From NCBI GenBank assembly GCA_902464295.1, contig CABQIW010000050.1, positions 1 to 7,269 on the forward strand: a DNA stretch of 7,269 bases, read 5' to 3'. The notes beneath the pieces were generated by a model that saw only the letters and a program-made list of their open reading frames with translations, was not told where the DNA came from and ran no database searches. The position numbers and the translations under genes are program-made. The stretch comes from an uncultured Eggerthella sp. (GTDB lineage Bacteria; Actinomycetota; Coriobacteriia; Coriobacteriales; Eggerthellaceae). Positions 1 through 5,886 of this stretch are shown here, in pieces (position 1 is the first letter of the stretch; every line of letters begins with the position of its first letter).

Positions 1-74
1 TTTGAAATGTGTCGAATTACACGACCCCCAACACCCAGCACATTCTTCGGGAAGCACACCCATCTTGCCGGCGC

Positions 75-108
75 AAAAAGGAAGGACCCGACGAATCGAG
101 TCCTTCCT
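75..108 (-). terminator. Intrinsic terminator of the hydrogenase operon
   Basis: Read on the minus strand, positions 108 to 79 form a near-perfect hairpin. A 9-bp outer stem (AGGAAGGAC with GTCCTTCCT) is followed by one U-G wobble and a 3-bp CGA/UCG inner stem, capped by a UUCG tetraloop. A run of five T residues (79-75) follows at once. This is a classic rho-independent terminator, about 75 nt past the stop codon of the cytochrome b gene. It marks the end of the three-gene hydrogenase transcript. The plus strand has no matching T-run after the stem, so it should act only in the minus direction. Confidence 0.88.
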
Positions 109-122
109 GATGACCGCATTTC

Positions 123-176
123 GTTCAGTAAGCTGAACGGTTCGGTTCGCGCACAGCGTGCGCAGCGCCAAGGCGC
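123..176 (-). repeat. Cluster of three short inverted repeats in the 3' untranslated region
   Basis: Between the cytochrome b stop codon and the terminator lie three successive small hairpin-forming sequences. They are GTTCAG-TAAG-CTGAAC (123-138), GCGCAC-AGC-GTGCGC (149-163) and GCGC-CAAG-GCGC (165-176). Each is an exact inverted repeat with a 3-4 nt loop. They may protect the 3' end of the mRNA from exonucleases or help terminate transcription. The sequence shows the repeats; the role is inference. Confidence 0.5.
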
Positions 177-182
177 ATGCGA

Positions 183-875
183 TTAGTGATCGCCTACGCT
201 GTGATCTTCGCCAACGATGCAGTGACGCTCGGGATCGTAGACCAGACCACCGTGCTCTTTGCCCGCCAGCATGTTCTTTGCGTTCGCCGTGCCTTCGATG
301 AAGACCAGGTAGATGTGGATCATCGAGAAGCAGATGAAGACGAACATCATGAAGTAATGGATGATGCGCATTGACATCATGCCACCCACTGCCGCCGTGC
401 CTGCAGCGAAGAAGCTCCAGGAAGCGGTGGGGATCCAGAGGCAGAATCCGGTATAACCCATAACGAGGATCAGGACGCAAACAGCCAGATAAGAGAGCTT
501 TTGCGGAACGCCCAGCTTAGCTGACAGCGGGTGATCCTTCTTGATGAACAGGTAATACTTGATCCAAGCACCGAGCTGATGCCTGTTGTCCGCCTGCGGA
601 AGGTAGGTCTTGTAGTCGCGAACCATGTTGCGCGTACCGCCCGTAGGAGCAGAATGGAACATGAATGCGAAGATGATACGCAGGATGCAGTTGACAACCA
701 AGAGCATACCGCAGAAAACATGCACGCCACGCGCGACACCGGTAAGACCCGCCCAGAACGGGAAGTGGATCAGAAAGCCGGTGAAGATAAGGAGCGCCAT
801 GCACACGAGGTTGACCCAGTGGGTAACCTTCATGGGCAGCGGATGTGCCTGCTTATAGTGTGCGAGATGTGCCAT
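183..875 (-). CDS. [NiFe] hydrogenase cytochrome b subunit (HyaC/HydC-like)
   Basis: A 230-residue integral membrane protein of the Ni/Fe-hydrogenase b-type cytochrome family. It accepts electrons from the hydrogenase small subunit and reduces the membrane quinone pool. Four hydrophobic helices are visible, at about residues 18-40, 51-73, 125-147 and 169-193. Histidines fit the two b haems: H19 in helix 1 (THW), H52 in helix 2 (VHVFCG), and H173 plus H187 in helix 4 (IHYFMM and IHIYLV). A soluble loop of about 50 residues (75-122) joins helices 2 and 3. The ATG directly abuts the TAA of the large-subunit gene. Its ribosome binding site, GGGGGGTGA (881-889), lies inside the last codons of that gene, so the two are probably translationally coupled. 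Length and operon position (last, after small and large subunits) match hyaABC-type operons. Family assignment is strong; the exact quinone partner cannot be told. Confidence 0.93.
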   Translation of the reverse strand: MAHLAHYKQAHPLPMKVTHWVNLVCMALLIFTGFLIHFPFWAGLTGVARGVHVFCGMLLVVNCILRIIFAFMFHSAPTGGTRNMVRDYKTYLPQADNRHQLGAWIKYYLFIKKDHPLSAKLGVPQKLSYLAVCVLILVMGYTGFCLWIPTASWSFFAAGTAAVGGMMSMRIIHYFMMFVFICFSMIHIYLVFIEGTANAKNMLAGKEHGGLVYDPERHCIVGEDHSVGDH

Positions 876-2579
876 TTATCTCACCCCCCAAGGGCTGGTA
901 ACGGTTTCGAAGTGCTTGCCCGTAGCAGGCTCAGACACATGAACTGCGCAAGCAGTACAGGGGTCAAAGCTGTGGACGGTACGAAGCGCATTGATAGGTG
1001 CATCAACGTTGTTGACCGGCGTGCCGATAAGAGCCTGCTCCATCGGACCACGAACGCCCTCAGCATTGCGCGGAGCGATATTCCAAGTAGTAGGAATGAT
1101 GATCTGATAACCAGTGATGCGACCATTGTCGACATGCTCGTCGTGATAGAGAGCGCCACGCGGTGCTTCCCACATGCCGCAGCCATAGCCCGTAAGATGC
1201 TCAGGTGCGCGGAAGTACTCGCTGTCGCCGCCCTTGAGTGCTTCGATGAGTTCGTCGACCCAATCGACCATAAGATGAGCAATGTAGGAGCATTCAACCT
1301 GACGTGCAGCAACACGACCGAGCGTGGACTGGAGCTGCGGAAGCGTGAGGTTGAGGTCTGCCATGAGCTTGTCGAGGTTGTTGACGATGTAAGCATTCTT
1401 CTCGCCGCCACGCAGATAAGCTGCGAGAACACGGGAGAACGGACCTGCCTCCATGCATTCACCATTGTAGCTTGGGCCCTTAGACCAGGTGTAACGATCG
1501 TTGACCGTACCGATCATGTGACCGTTTTCCTCGTGCTCGGTACCGGCAACATAGTACTCGGTATAGAGCGGATCAGTGACGCCTTCCTTCGGGTTGAGGT
1601 TGGAATCACCCACATACCAGGAGTGACCAACATATTCCTTGATCAGCGAAGGATCAGGATCTTCGAGGCGAAGGCCATCGTTGGTGTAGACAACACCAGA
1701 AGGCATGTAGCGATCTGCCATCTCGAAGTTCTCGCGCTGGAAAACACCCCAAGCAACATAGCGGCCGCAGCCACGACCGAAGCCAAGAGCCTCGGGGTAA
1801 GCGCTTGCGATGATCTTGGTGTCGGGGAGCATGGTGGAATCGACCCAGTCGCGAATCTCGCGCGTGATGGAATAGAGCTCGTCGAGCTTCTCTTCCGTAG
1901 GAACGAATGCGGTACCACCAGGAACGAGCGTCATGATATGAGGCATCTTGCCACCGATGAGACCGCAGATCTCAGATGCTTTAGCCTGCATGTTCAGAGC
2001 TTCGAGGTAGTGAGCCGTGCAGATGAGGTCTGCTTCAGGATCGAGCTTGTAAGCCTCAGGAGCCTGACCATCGAGGAACCAACCACCGCTGAAGATGGAG
2101 AGCTGACCGTTGTTCGCGAACTTGGTGAGCGTGCCCATCAGGGTCTTGAGGTCGGTGCTGCAAGAAGTGCCTGCAGCCTCCATGAGGTCGTAAGCCTTGC
2201 CCACGTTTGCGTTGAGCGCATTGAGTGGGTTGACATAGTCGAGTGCAGCGAGCGTGTAGAGCCACAGGATATGGCTGTGCAGGAACTGACCGCCCTCAAC
2301 CAGGTTACGGATGATACGAGCCTGGTTCGGGATGACGATGCCATAAGCAGCTTCACCTGCGAGCGATGAAGCGTGAGTGTGTGAAACCGGGCAAACACCG
2401 CAGATACGCTGAACGATCTGAGCAGCATCCTCAGGAGTACGATCCTGAACGACGAGCTCCATGCCACGGAAACAACCACCTGAGACCCAAGCATCAGTTA
2501 CAACGCCGTTGTCGACTTCCATTTCAACACGAAGGTGACCTTCGATACGAGTAATAGGATCGATGATTGAACGAGTCAT
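876..2579 (-). CDS. [NiFe] hydrogenase large (catalytic) subunit, group 1 uptake type
   Basis: A 567-residue catalytic subunit carrying the Ni-Fe(CN)2CO site of a periplasm-facing, respiratory H2-uptake hydrogenase. The N-terminal DPITRIEGH block holds E13, the likely proton-transfer glutamate. The L1 motif RICGVC gives ligands C60 and C63. The L2 motif DPCTACAVH gives C541 and C544, ending at H547. Second-sphere residues are in place: R474 in APRG, the PTTWN block at 496-500, and D539. A 20-residue tail follows H547 (starting VSEPATG), so the precursor should need the dedicated maturation endopeptidase, which would cut after H547. No in-frame TGA is present, so this is not a selenocysteine form. 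An AAGGGAGG site (2589-2596) sits 9 nt before the ATG, and the gene starts 2 nt after the small-subunit stop. It has no Tat signal and is expected to be exported with the small subunit. It may belong to the group described for Coriobacteria (group 1i in the HydDB scheme), but that sub-grouping is from memory. Confidence 0.96.
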   Translation of the reverse strand: MTRSIIDPITRIEGHLRVEMEVDNGVVTDAWVSGGCFRGMELVVQDRTPEDAAQIVQRICGVCPVSHTHASSLAGEAAYGIVIPNQARIIRNLVEGGQFLHSHILWLYTLAALDYVNPLNALNANVGKAYDLMEAAGTSCSTDLKTLMGTLTKFANNGQLSIFSGGWFLDGQAPEAYKLDPEADLICTAHYLEALNMQAKASEICGLIGGKMPHIMTLVPGGTAFVPTEEKLDELYSITREIRDWVDSTMLPDTKIIASAYPEALGFGRGCGRYVAWGVFQRENFEMADRYMPSGVVYTNDGLRLEDPDPSLIKEYVGHSWYVGDSNLNPKEGVTDPLYTEYYVAGTEHEENGHMIGTVNDRYTWSKGPSYNGECMEAGPFSRVLAAYLRGGEKNAYIVNNLDKLMADLNLTLPQLQSTLGRVAARQVECSYIAHLMVDWVDELIEALKGGDSEYFRAPEHLTGYGCGMWEAPRGALYHDEHVDNGRITGYQIIIPTTWNIAPRNAEGVRGPMEQALIGTPVNNVDAPINALRTVHSFDPCTACAVHVSEPATGKHFETVTSPWGVR

Positions 2580-2581
2580 TA

Positions 2582-3802
2582 TTAGTTGCCTCCCTTCGAA
2601 TTGTCATCGAGGGTGTAGATGCCAATGGATTCATTCGGATGCTTCATATCCCACTCGCGTTCTTTCTCGAACGGAGCACCACCATCGGTACGACCAGCCT
2701 TCTTCATGCCGAAGCCATGGACAACGAGAGCAGCAGCGAGGATGCCCGTGATGGTCCAAGCGATAGCTTCAGGCTGGAACACAGCGCCACCGATGCGCAG
2801 ATCGCGGAAGCGTGCACGGAACGGCGTGTTGGTCTCGACCCAGTTCTCGCCTGGGTTATCAGGGTTAGCTACGCAGCAACCGATGCAAGGACCGCCGGAC
2901 TCAACGCACCAGGAACGACGACGGTTCCAGCGCACGATACCGCAGTTCGCCTTGGTCTGAGGACCACGGCAACCCATAGGATACAGGCAGTAGCCCATTG
3001 CCTCTTCAGGAGTGCCGAATGCATAGACGAATTCGCCATTCTCGAAGTGACCACGACGCTGGCAGTTATCATGGACGGTCTGATTGAAGATGACCTTCGG
3101 CTTGTTCTCGTTCGTGAGTTCAGGCAGCTGACCAACGAGCAGAACATCGACGAGGACCGACGTAGCCCATTCGGGGTTAGCCGGACAACCGGGAACGTTA
3201 ACGACCGGAGTGTCGATGCCGCGCTTCTTGAGATACTGCTGAACGCCGAGTGCGTTCGAAGGATTCGGATAGGCTGCCATCCAGCCACCATTTACTGCGC
3301 AGGATCCGAGGGCAACAACCGCGTTAGCACTTTCAGCAGCGTGAGCCAAGATGTCGGTACCGACTTCGTTGGCGACGCGCAGAGCTTGGCCGTCCCATCC
3401 CTCCAAAACTGCACCTTCGTAAATAAGGATGTAGTTGCCTGCTTCGATCGTTTGCTCTTTAGCTTCTTCCATGGACCAGCCTGCAGCAGCAGAAAGGGTT
3501 TCGCAGTAGTTCAGCGAGATCATCTGCAAGACGATATAGGCCGGATCAGGGGAATCACCTTGAGCGAAGGACTCAGTACAACCGGTGCAGGATGCGCCCT
3601 CGATCCAGATGACTGGAAAGAGCTTGCCTGATTCAGCACCAATGACCGAGTTCTCGATCGCAGCCGCAATACGAGGAGCAGCGAGTTCGGTAAGACCTGC
3701 CGCAACCGCGAGAGAGCCGCAGAGTTTCATGAAGCTACGACGAGAAACGCCACGCGCTTCAAGCTTAGCCAGAAACTCCGGTGAGGTAGCCTCTGTTACC
3801 AT
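2582..3802 (-). CDS. [NiFe] hydrogenase small (electron-transfer) subunit with Tat signal and membrane anchor
   Basis: A 406-residue subunit that relays electrons from the NiFe site to cytochrome b. A Tat signal opens the protein (SRRSFMK at 20-26, then a hydrophobic stretch to about 48), so the heterodimer is exported folded. Proximal-cluster cysteines are C72, C75 (CTGC), C168 and C206. The distal cluster has H244, C247, C272 and C278. The medial cluster has C287, C306 and C309, plus C299 where many standard enzymes have proline. One helix (about 344-365) anchors the protein and a 40-residue hydrophilic tail follows. The start is set by the ribosome binding site: AAGGAGG (3810-3816) lies 7 nt before the ATG at 3802 but only 1 nt before the in-frame GTG at 3808. 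The proximal cluster has the plain four-cysteine pattern, not the six-cysteine pattern of oxygen-tolerant enzymes. It is the first gene of the operon. Confidence 0.96.
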   Translation of the reverse strand: MVTEATSPEFLAKLEARGVSRRSFMKLCGSLAVAAGLTELAAPRIAAAIENSVIGAESGKLFPVIWIEGASCTGCTESFAQGDSPDPAYIVLQMISLNYCETLSAAAGWSMEEAKEQTIEAGNYILIYEGAVLEGWDGQALRVANEVGTDILAHAAESANAVVALGSCAVNGGWMAAYPNPSNALGVQQYLKKRGIDTPVVNVPGCPANPEWATSVLVDVLLVGQLPELTNENKPKVIFNQTVHDNCQRRGHFENGEFVYAFGTPEEAMGYCLYPMGCRGPQTKANCGIVRWNRRRSWCVESGGPCIGCCVANPDNPGENWVETNTPFRARFRDLRIGGAVFQPEAIAWTITGILAAALVVHGFGMKKAGRTDGGAPFEKEREWDMKHPNESIGIYTLDDNSKGGN

Positions 3803-3809
3803 GTGCACA

Positions 3810-3816
3810 CCTCCTT
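3810..3816 (-). promoter_or_regulatory. Ribosome binding site that fixes the small-subunit start
   Basis: The minus strand reads AAGGAGG here, a full Shine-Dalgarno match. Two in-frame starts lie downstream: GTG at 3808 (1 nt away, too close) and ATG at 3802 (7 nt away, ideal). The ATG is therefore the likely start, which makes the protein two residues shorter than the longest reading frame. Confidence 0.82.
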
Positions 3817-3840
3817 AAGGGTGTCTTCTTCCAGTAAAAC

Positions 3841-3880
3841 TTCTGGCAAGTATTGTAGGTTGACTACTAATTAAGGAATG
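3841..3880 (-). promoter_or_regulatory. Candidate promoter of the hydrogenase operon
   Basis: On the minus strand a good -10 element, TACAAT, lies at 3857-3852. At 17-18 nt spacing the -35 position (about 3880-3875, CATTCC) is a poor match to TTGACA. This suggests a promoter that needs an activator. The transcript would start near 3845, leaving a leader of about 43 nt. One copy of an 11-bp repeat overlaps the predicted start site. The elements were found by eye only. Confidence 0.45.
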
Positions 3881-3918
3881 GTGCGCAGGCATGAAAAACG
3901 CTTGTTATTCTGGCAAGT
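3841..3918. repeat. Exact 11-bp direct repeat upstream of the hydrogenase operon
   Basis: TTCTGGCAAGT (plus strand) occurs at 3841-3851 and again at 3908-3918, 67 bp apart start to start, close to a whole number of helical turns (about 6.4). On the hydrogenase strand it reads ACTTGCCAGAA. One copy overlaps the predicted transcription start and the other is centred near -68. With equal base frequencies an exact 11-mer pair in about 290 bp is expected roughly once in a hundred such regions. It is a plausible paired binding site for a regulator of H2 metabolism; the regulator is unknown. Confidence 0.5.
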
Positions 3919-3935
3919 GGTAAGAAAGTGTTACC
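3919..3935. repeat. Short inverted repeat GGTAA-N7-TTACC in the divergent intergenic region
   Basis: Five-base arms GGTAA (3919-3923) and TTACC (3931-3935) are separated by 7 nt. The repeat directly abuts the distal copy of the 11-bp direct repeat. The dyad shape resembles a dimeric regulator site, but 5-bp arms are common by chance. Nothing else ties it to a regulator. Confidence 0.25.
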
Positions 3936-4029
3936 GCCGTTGTCTCAAATAACACAATCCATAGAAAGAACGTAATCAACACAAACCCTTCAAAAGTTCT
4001 GCACCATTTTGCGGGCGAGCGGCACTCGT

Positions 4030-4059
4030 GTGATCGAACGACATCGATTCGATTACAAT
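4030..4059 (+). promoter_or_regulatory. Candidate promoter of the prephenate dehydratase gene
   Basis: A good -10 element, TACAAT, lies at 4054-4059. A weak -35 (GTGATC, 4030-4035) lies 18 nt upstream. Transcription would start near 4066, leaving a leader of about 45 nt to the preferred start at 4111. That is too short for a leader-peptide attenuator or a T-box, so control is more likely at initiation or through the enzyme's ACT domain. Found by eye only. Confidence 0.45.
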
Positions 4060-4110
4060 AACTCAACAAGCTTTTGAAGTATTTATGAGCGAATGGAGAG
4101 CGAACACGCC

Positions 4111-4959
4111 ATGGTTGAACCGATCAAGATCGCATTCTTAGGCCCCGCTGGCACCTACAGCGACGAAGCAACACATACCTTCATGGACAAGCTCGGTTTT
4201 ACCGACGTCGAGAAGATCGAGTGCGTATCTTTTACGGAAGTGTTCGACAATGTGGAGCGCGGGCGTTGCGATTACGGCGTTGTTGCCACCGAGAACTCCC
4301 TTGAAGGGCCCGTTACCGCGTGCCTTGATAATTTCGCAACCCATAATAATGTGACGATCCTAGCTGAAACAGTGCTCGATATTCACCACAGCCTGGTGCT
4401 GCACCCCGATGCGAGCATCGATGAAGTCACCACTATCGTCTCGCACCCTCAGGGGCTCGGACAATGCAGGCGCTACATTGCTGAATATCTGCCTGGTCGC
4501 AATACGAGCTCGGCTTCGTCCACAGCGTCCGGCGTGCGCAAGGTGATGGAAGATAAGACGCTCGCGAGCATCGCCAACAAATTCGCTGCCGATCTGTATG
4601 GTGCGAAGGTGTATGCGGAAAGCATCGAGGACCACTTCGGCAACCAGACCTCGTTCGCACTGATCGCGCGCACGGGCATGCCGGAAGTGTTTCCCGAGAT
4701 GGACCGCAAGACCTCCATCCTGCTTTCGCTGCAGCAGAACAAATCGGGTTCGCTTTTGATGATCCTCTCTGAACTTGCGTACGCGAACATCAATATGACC
4801 AAGATCCAATCGCGCCCCACCAAACAAGGCTTGGGCGATTATATGTTCTTCATCGATTTCGAAGGATCCGACCAAGATGCCGACGTACAGACGGCACTCA
4901 ATTGCCTGCGTCTGAAGCTGCGCGAGGTGAAGGTGCTCGGCTCCTACCCCATCATCTAA
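4111..4959 (+). CDS. pheA: Prephenate dehydratase, monofunctional, with ACT domain
   Basis: A cytoplasmic enzyme of 282 residues that converts prephenate to phenylpyruvate, the committed step to phenylalanine. The catalytic domain runs from about residue 5 to 192. It contains GPAGTYS (11-17), the ENSLEGPV block (61-68), SHPQGLGQC (111-119) and the active-site threonine T180 in the NQTSF segment. Most family members have TRF there; this one has TSF. The ACT regulatory domain (about 201-280) carries GSLL (213-216) and QSRP (233-236), counterparts of the GALV and ESRP phenylalanine-binding motifs. Feedback inhibition by phenylalanine is therefore expected. There is no chorismate mutase domain. 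An in-frame ATG at 4093 would add six residues but lacks a spaced ribosome binding site. The ATG at 4111 has GGAGAG 10 nt upstream and matches the usual family N-terminus. The gene stands alone on its strand, divergent from the hydrogenase operon and convergent with the glycosylase gene. Confidence 0.93.
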   Translation: MVEPIKIAFLGPAGTYSDEATHTFMDKLGFTDVEKIECVSFTEVFDNVERGRCDYGVVATENSLEGPVTACLDNFATHNNVTILAETVLDIHHSLVLHPDASIDEVTTIVSHPQGLGQCRRYIAEYLPGRNTSSASSTASGVRKVMEDKTLASIANKFAADLYGAKVYAESIEDHFGNQTSFALIARTGMPEVFPEMDRKTSILLSLQQNKSGSLLMILSELAYANINMTKIQSRPTKQGLGDYMFFIDFEGSDQDADVQTALNCLRLKLREVKVLGSYPII

Positions 4960-5010
4960 AGCATCAACCCCAAAAGATCACAAACTACCCGGTCGTTCGA
5001 CACCTTTCGA

Positions 5011-5877
5011 TTACGGATGGAGGGTGTTGGTGGTTTCGTTGAAGGTGAAGAAGCCTTCGCTGGAGAGATCAGTAATGAGGGACTGAAAGAGGTCTTCGGT
5101 GATTTCGGAACGTCCTTTTTCGTGCTCGAATTCATCGAGCGCACGCTTGGCTTCTGTGGTTGAGATGCCGGGAGCACCAAGCACGATGCGAACGAGCTCG
5201 GCGCGCTTTTGGCGCTTGGACCCTTCGAAGGCGGACTGCTTGGAATGGTGCTTCGAGCGCCGCGAAGGATTGGGCAAGATCGATTTCAGGTATGCCCCAT
5301 AATCAAGCAAGGCATAATACCATCCGCGTGGATCTTCTTTGCTGCAGGTCTCCAATACGAGCGGCTCGAGCGTCTTATCGCTCACCCCAACTTCTTCAGG
5401 AAAGAGCTCGTGCAAGAACACGGTGCGAACATTCGTCTCGAGATAGAGCGCAGGCTTCTGATAAGCGAACGCCATCACGCCCCCTGCCGTAGCAGGCCCG
5501 ATGCCCGGCAGCTTCAAGAGCTCATCGTAGGTACGGGGCAGCTCCCCTTCGAATTGGAGTGCGCACTCTTCAGCAGTTCGCTTGAGCGCCAGCGCGCGTC
5601 GGTTGTATCCAAGCCCTTGCCAATGTTCGAGCACGAGCGAAGTATCAGCTGAAGCGAGCGCATCGAGCGTGGGAAATGTCTTGAGGAATCGCGGCCAATA
5701 CTTCTCCACGCGCGCTACCTGCGTTTGCTGAAGCATGATCTCGGAAACGAGCACCGCATAGGCATCATCGATATAGCGCCAGGCAAGATCGCGATGATGC
5801 TTCTTCCCTTCGCTCCGCACCTTGCGAACGAAAGCGTCGAGATCGGGAATATCTTTTATGGGAGCTTCCACGAGCAA
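5011..5877 (-). CDS. MutY-like A/G-specific DNA glycosylase lacking the Fe-S cluster
   Basis: A 288-residue HhH-GPD superfamily glycosylase, probably removing mispaired adenine. The N-terminal half aligns well with MutY. SEIMLQQTQV (45-54) carries E46, equivalent to the catalytic Glu37 of E. coli MutY. WQGLGYNRRA (86-95) and the helix-hairpin-helix LPGIGPATAGG (123-133) follow. The catalytic aspartate position (LDGNV in MutY) reads LETNV, giving E147. Where MutY has four cysteines for [4Fe-4S], residues 192-225 contain none. They hold a basic stretch with NPSRRSKH and KQSAFEGSKRQ, seen (from memory) in cluster-less MutY-like proteins of Patescibacteria and some others. The last 65 residues look like a small winged helix, not the Nudix-like domain that recognises 8-oxoG. 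The only starts are TTG (5877) and GTG (5871), neither with a clear ribosome binding site. The gene begins 9 nt after the regulator's stop, so translation probably depends on coupling. Superfamily is firm; substrate is inferred. Confidence 0.85.
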   Translation of the reverse strand: MLVEAPIKDIPDLDAFVRKVRSEGKKHHRDLAWRYIDDAYAVLVSEIMLQQTQVARVEKYWPRFLKTFPTLDALASADTSLVLEHWQGLGYNRRALALKRTAEECALQFEGELPRTYDELLKLPGIGPATAGGVMAFAYQKPALYLETNVRTVFLHELFPEEVGVSDKTLEPLVLETCSKEDPRGWYYALLDYGAYLKSILPNPSRRSKHHSKQSAFEGSKRQKRAELVRIVLGAPGISTTEAKRALDEFEHEKGRSEITEDLFQSLITDLSSEGFFTFNETTNTLHP

Positions 5878-5886
5878 AGCAGAGAA

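Noticed and set aside
1..63. A minus-strand ATG at 63 opens a 21-codon frame that runs off the left edge and contains three cysteines.
   Set aside because: It starts right after the hydrogenase terminator with no ribosome binding site and is too short to recognise. It could be a true gene start, but the window does not show enough to call it.
531..2369. A 612-codon open frame on the plus strand, antisense to the cytochrome b and large-subunit genes.
   Set aside because: It overlaps firmly identified hydrogenase genes, crosses their junction, has no recognisable domain and no ribosome binding site that I can see. Long antisense frames arise when a gene rarely uses TTA, CTA and TCA codons.
876..2579. 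Possible [NiFeSe] (selenocysteine) hydrogenase.
   Set aside because: The nickel ligand positions are ordinary cysteines (C541 and C544) and there is no in-frame TGA in the gene.
2567..3631. A 354-codon open frame on the plus strand, antisense to the small-subunit gene.
   Set aside because: Same explanation: a codon-bias shadow of a clear gene, with no family resemblance in its product.
2690..3802. Possible oxygen-tolerant type hydrogenase with a six-cysteine [4Fe-3S] proximal cluster.
   Set aside because: The proximal motif is CTGC with glycine, not the extra cysteine of oxygen-tolerant enzymes, and the second extra cysteine, near C168, is also absent. The standard oxygen-sensitive arrangement fits better.
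4060..4110. Possible phenylalanine attenuator or T-box leader before the prephenate dehydratase gene.
   Set aside because: From the best promoter the leader is only about 45 nt and contains no Phe-codon run, T-box sequence or terminator hairpin.
4960..5010. Possible bidirectional terminator between the convergent pheA and glycosylase genes.
   Set aside because: Only a 3-4 bp stem (GTCG-TT-CGAC near 4992-5001) is present, with no T-run on either strand. No convincing intrinsic terminator is visible.
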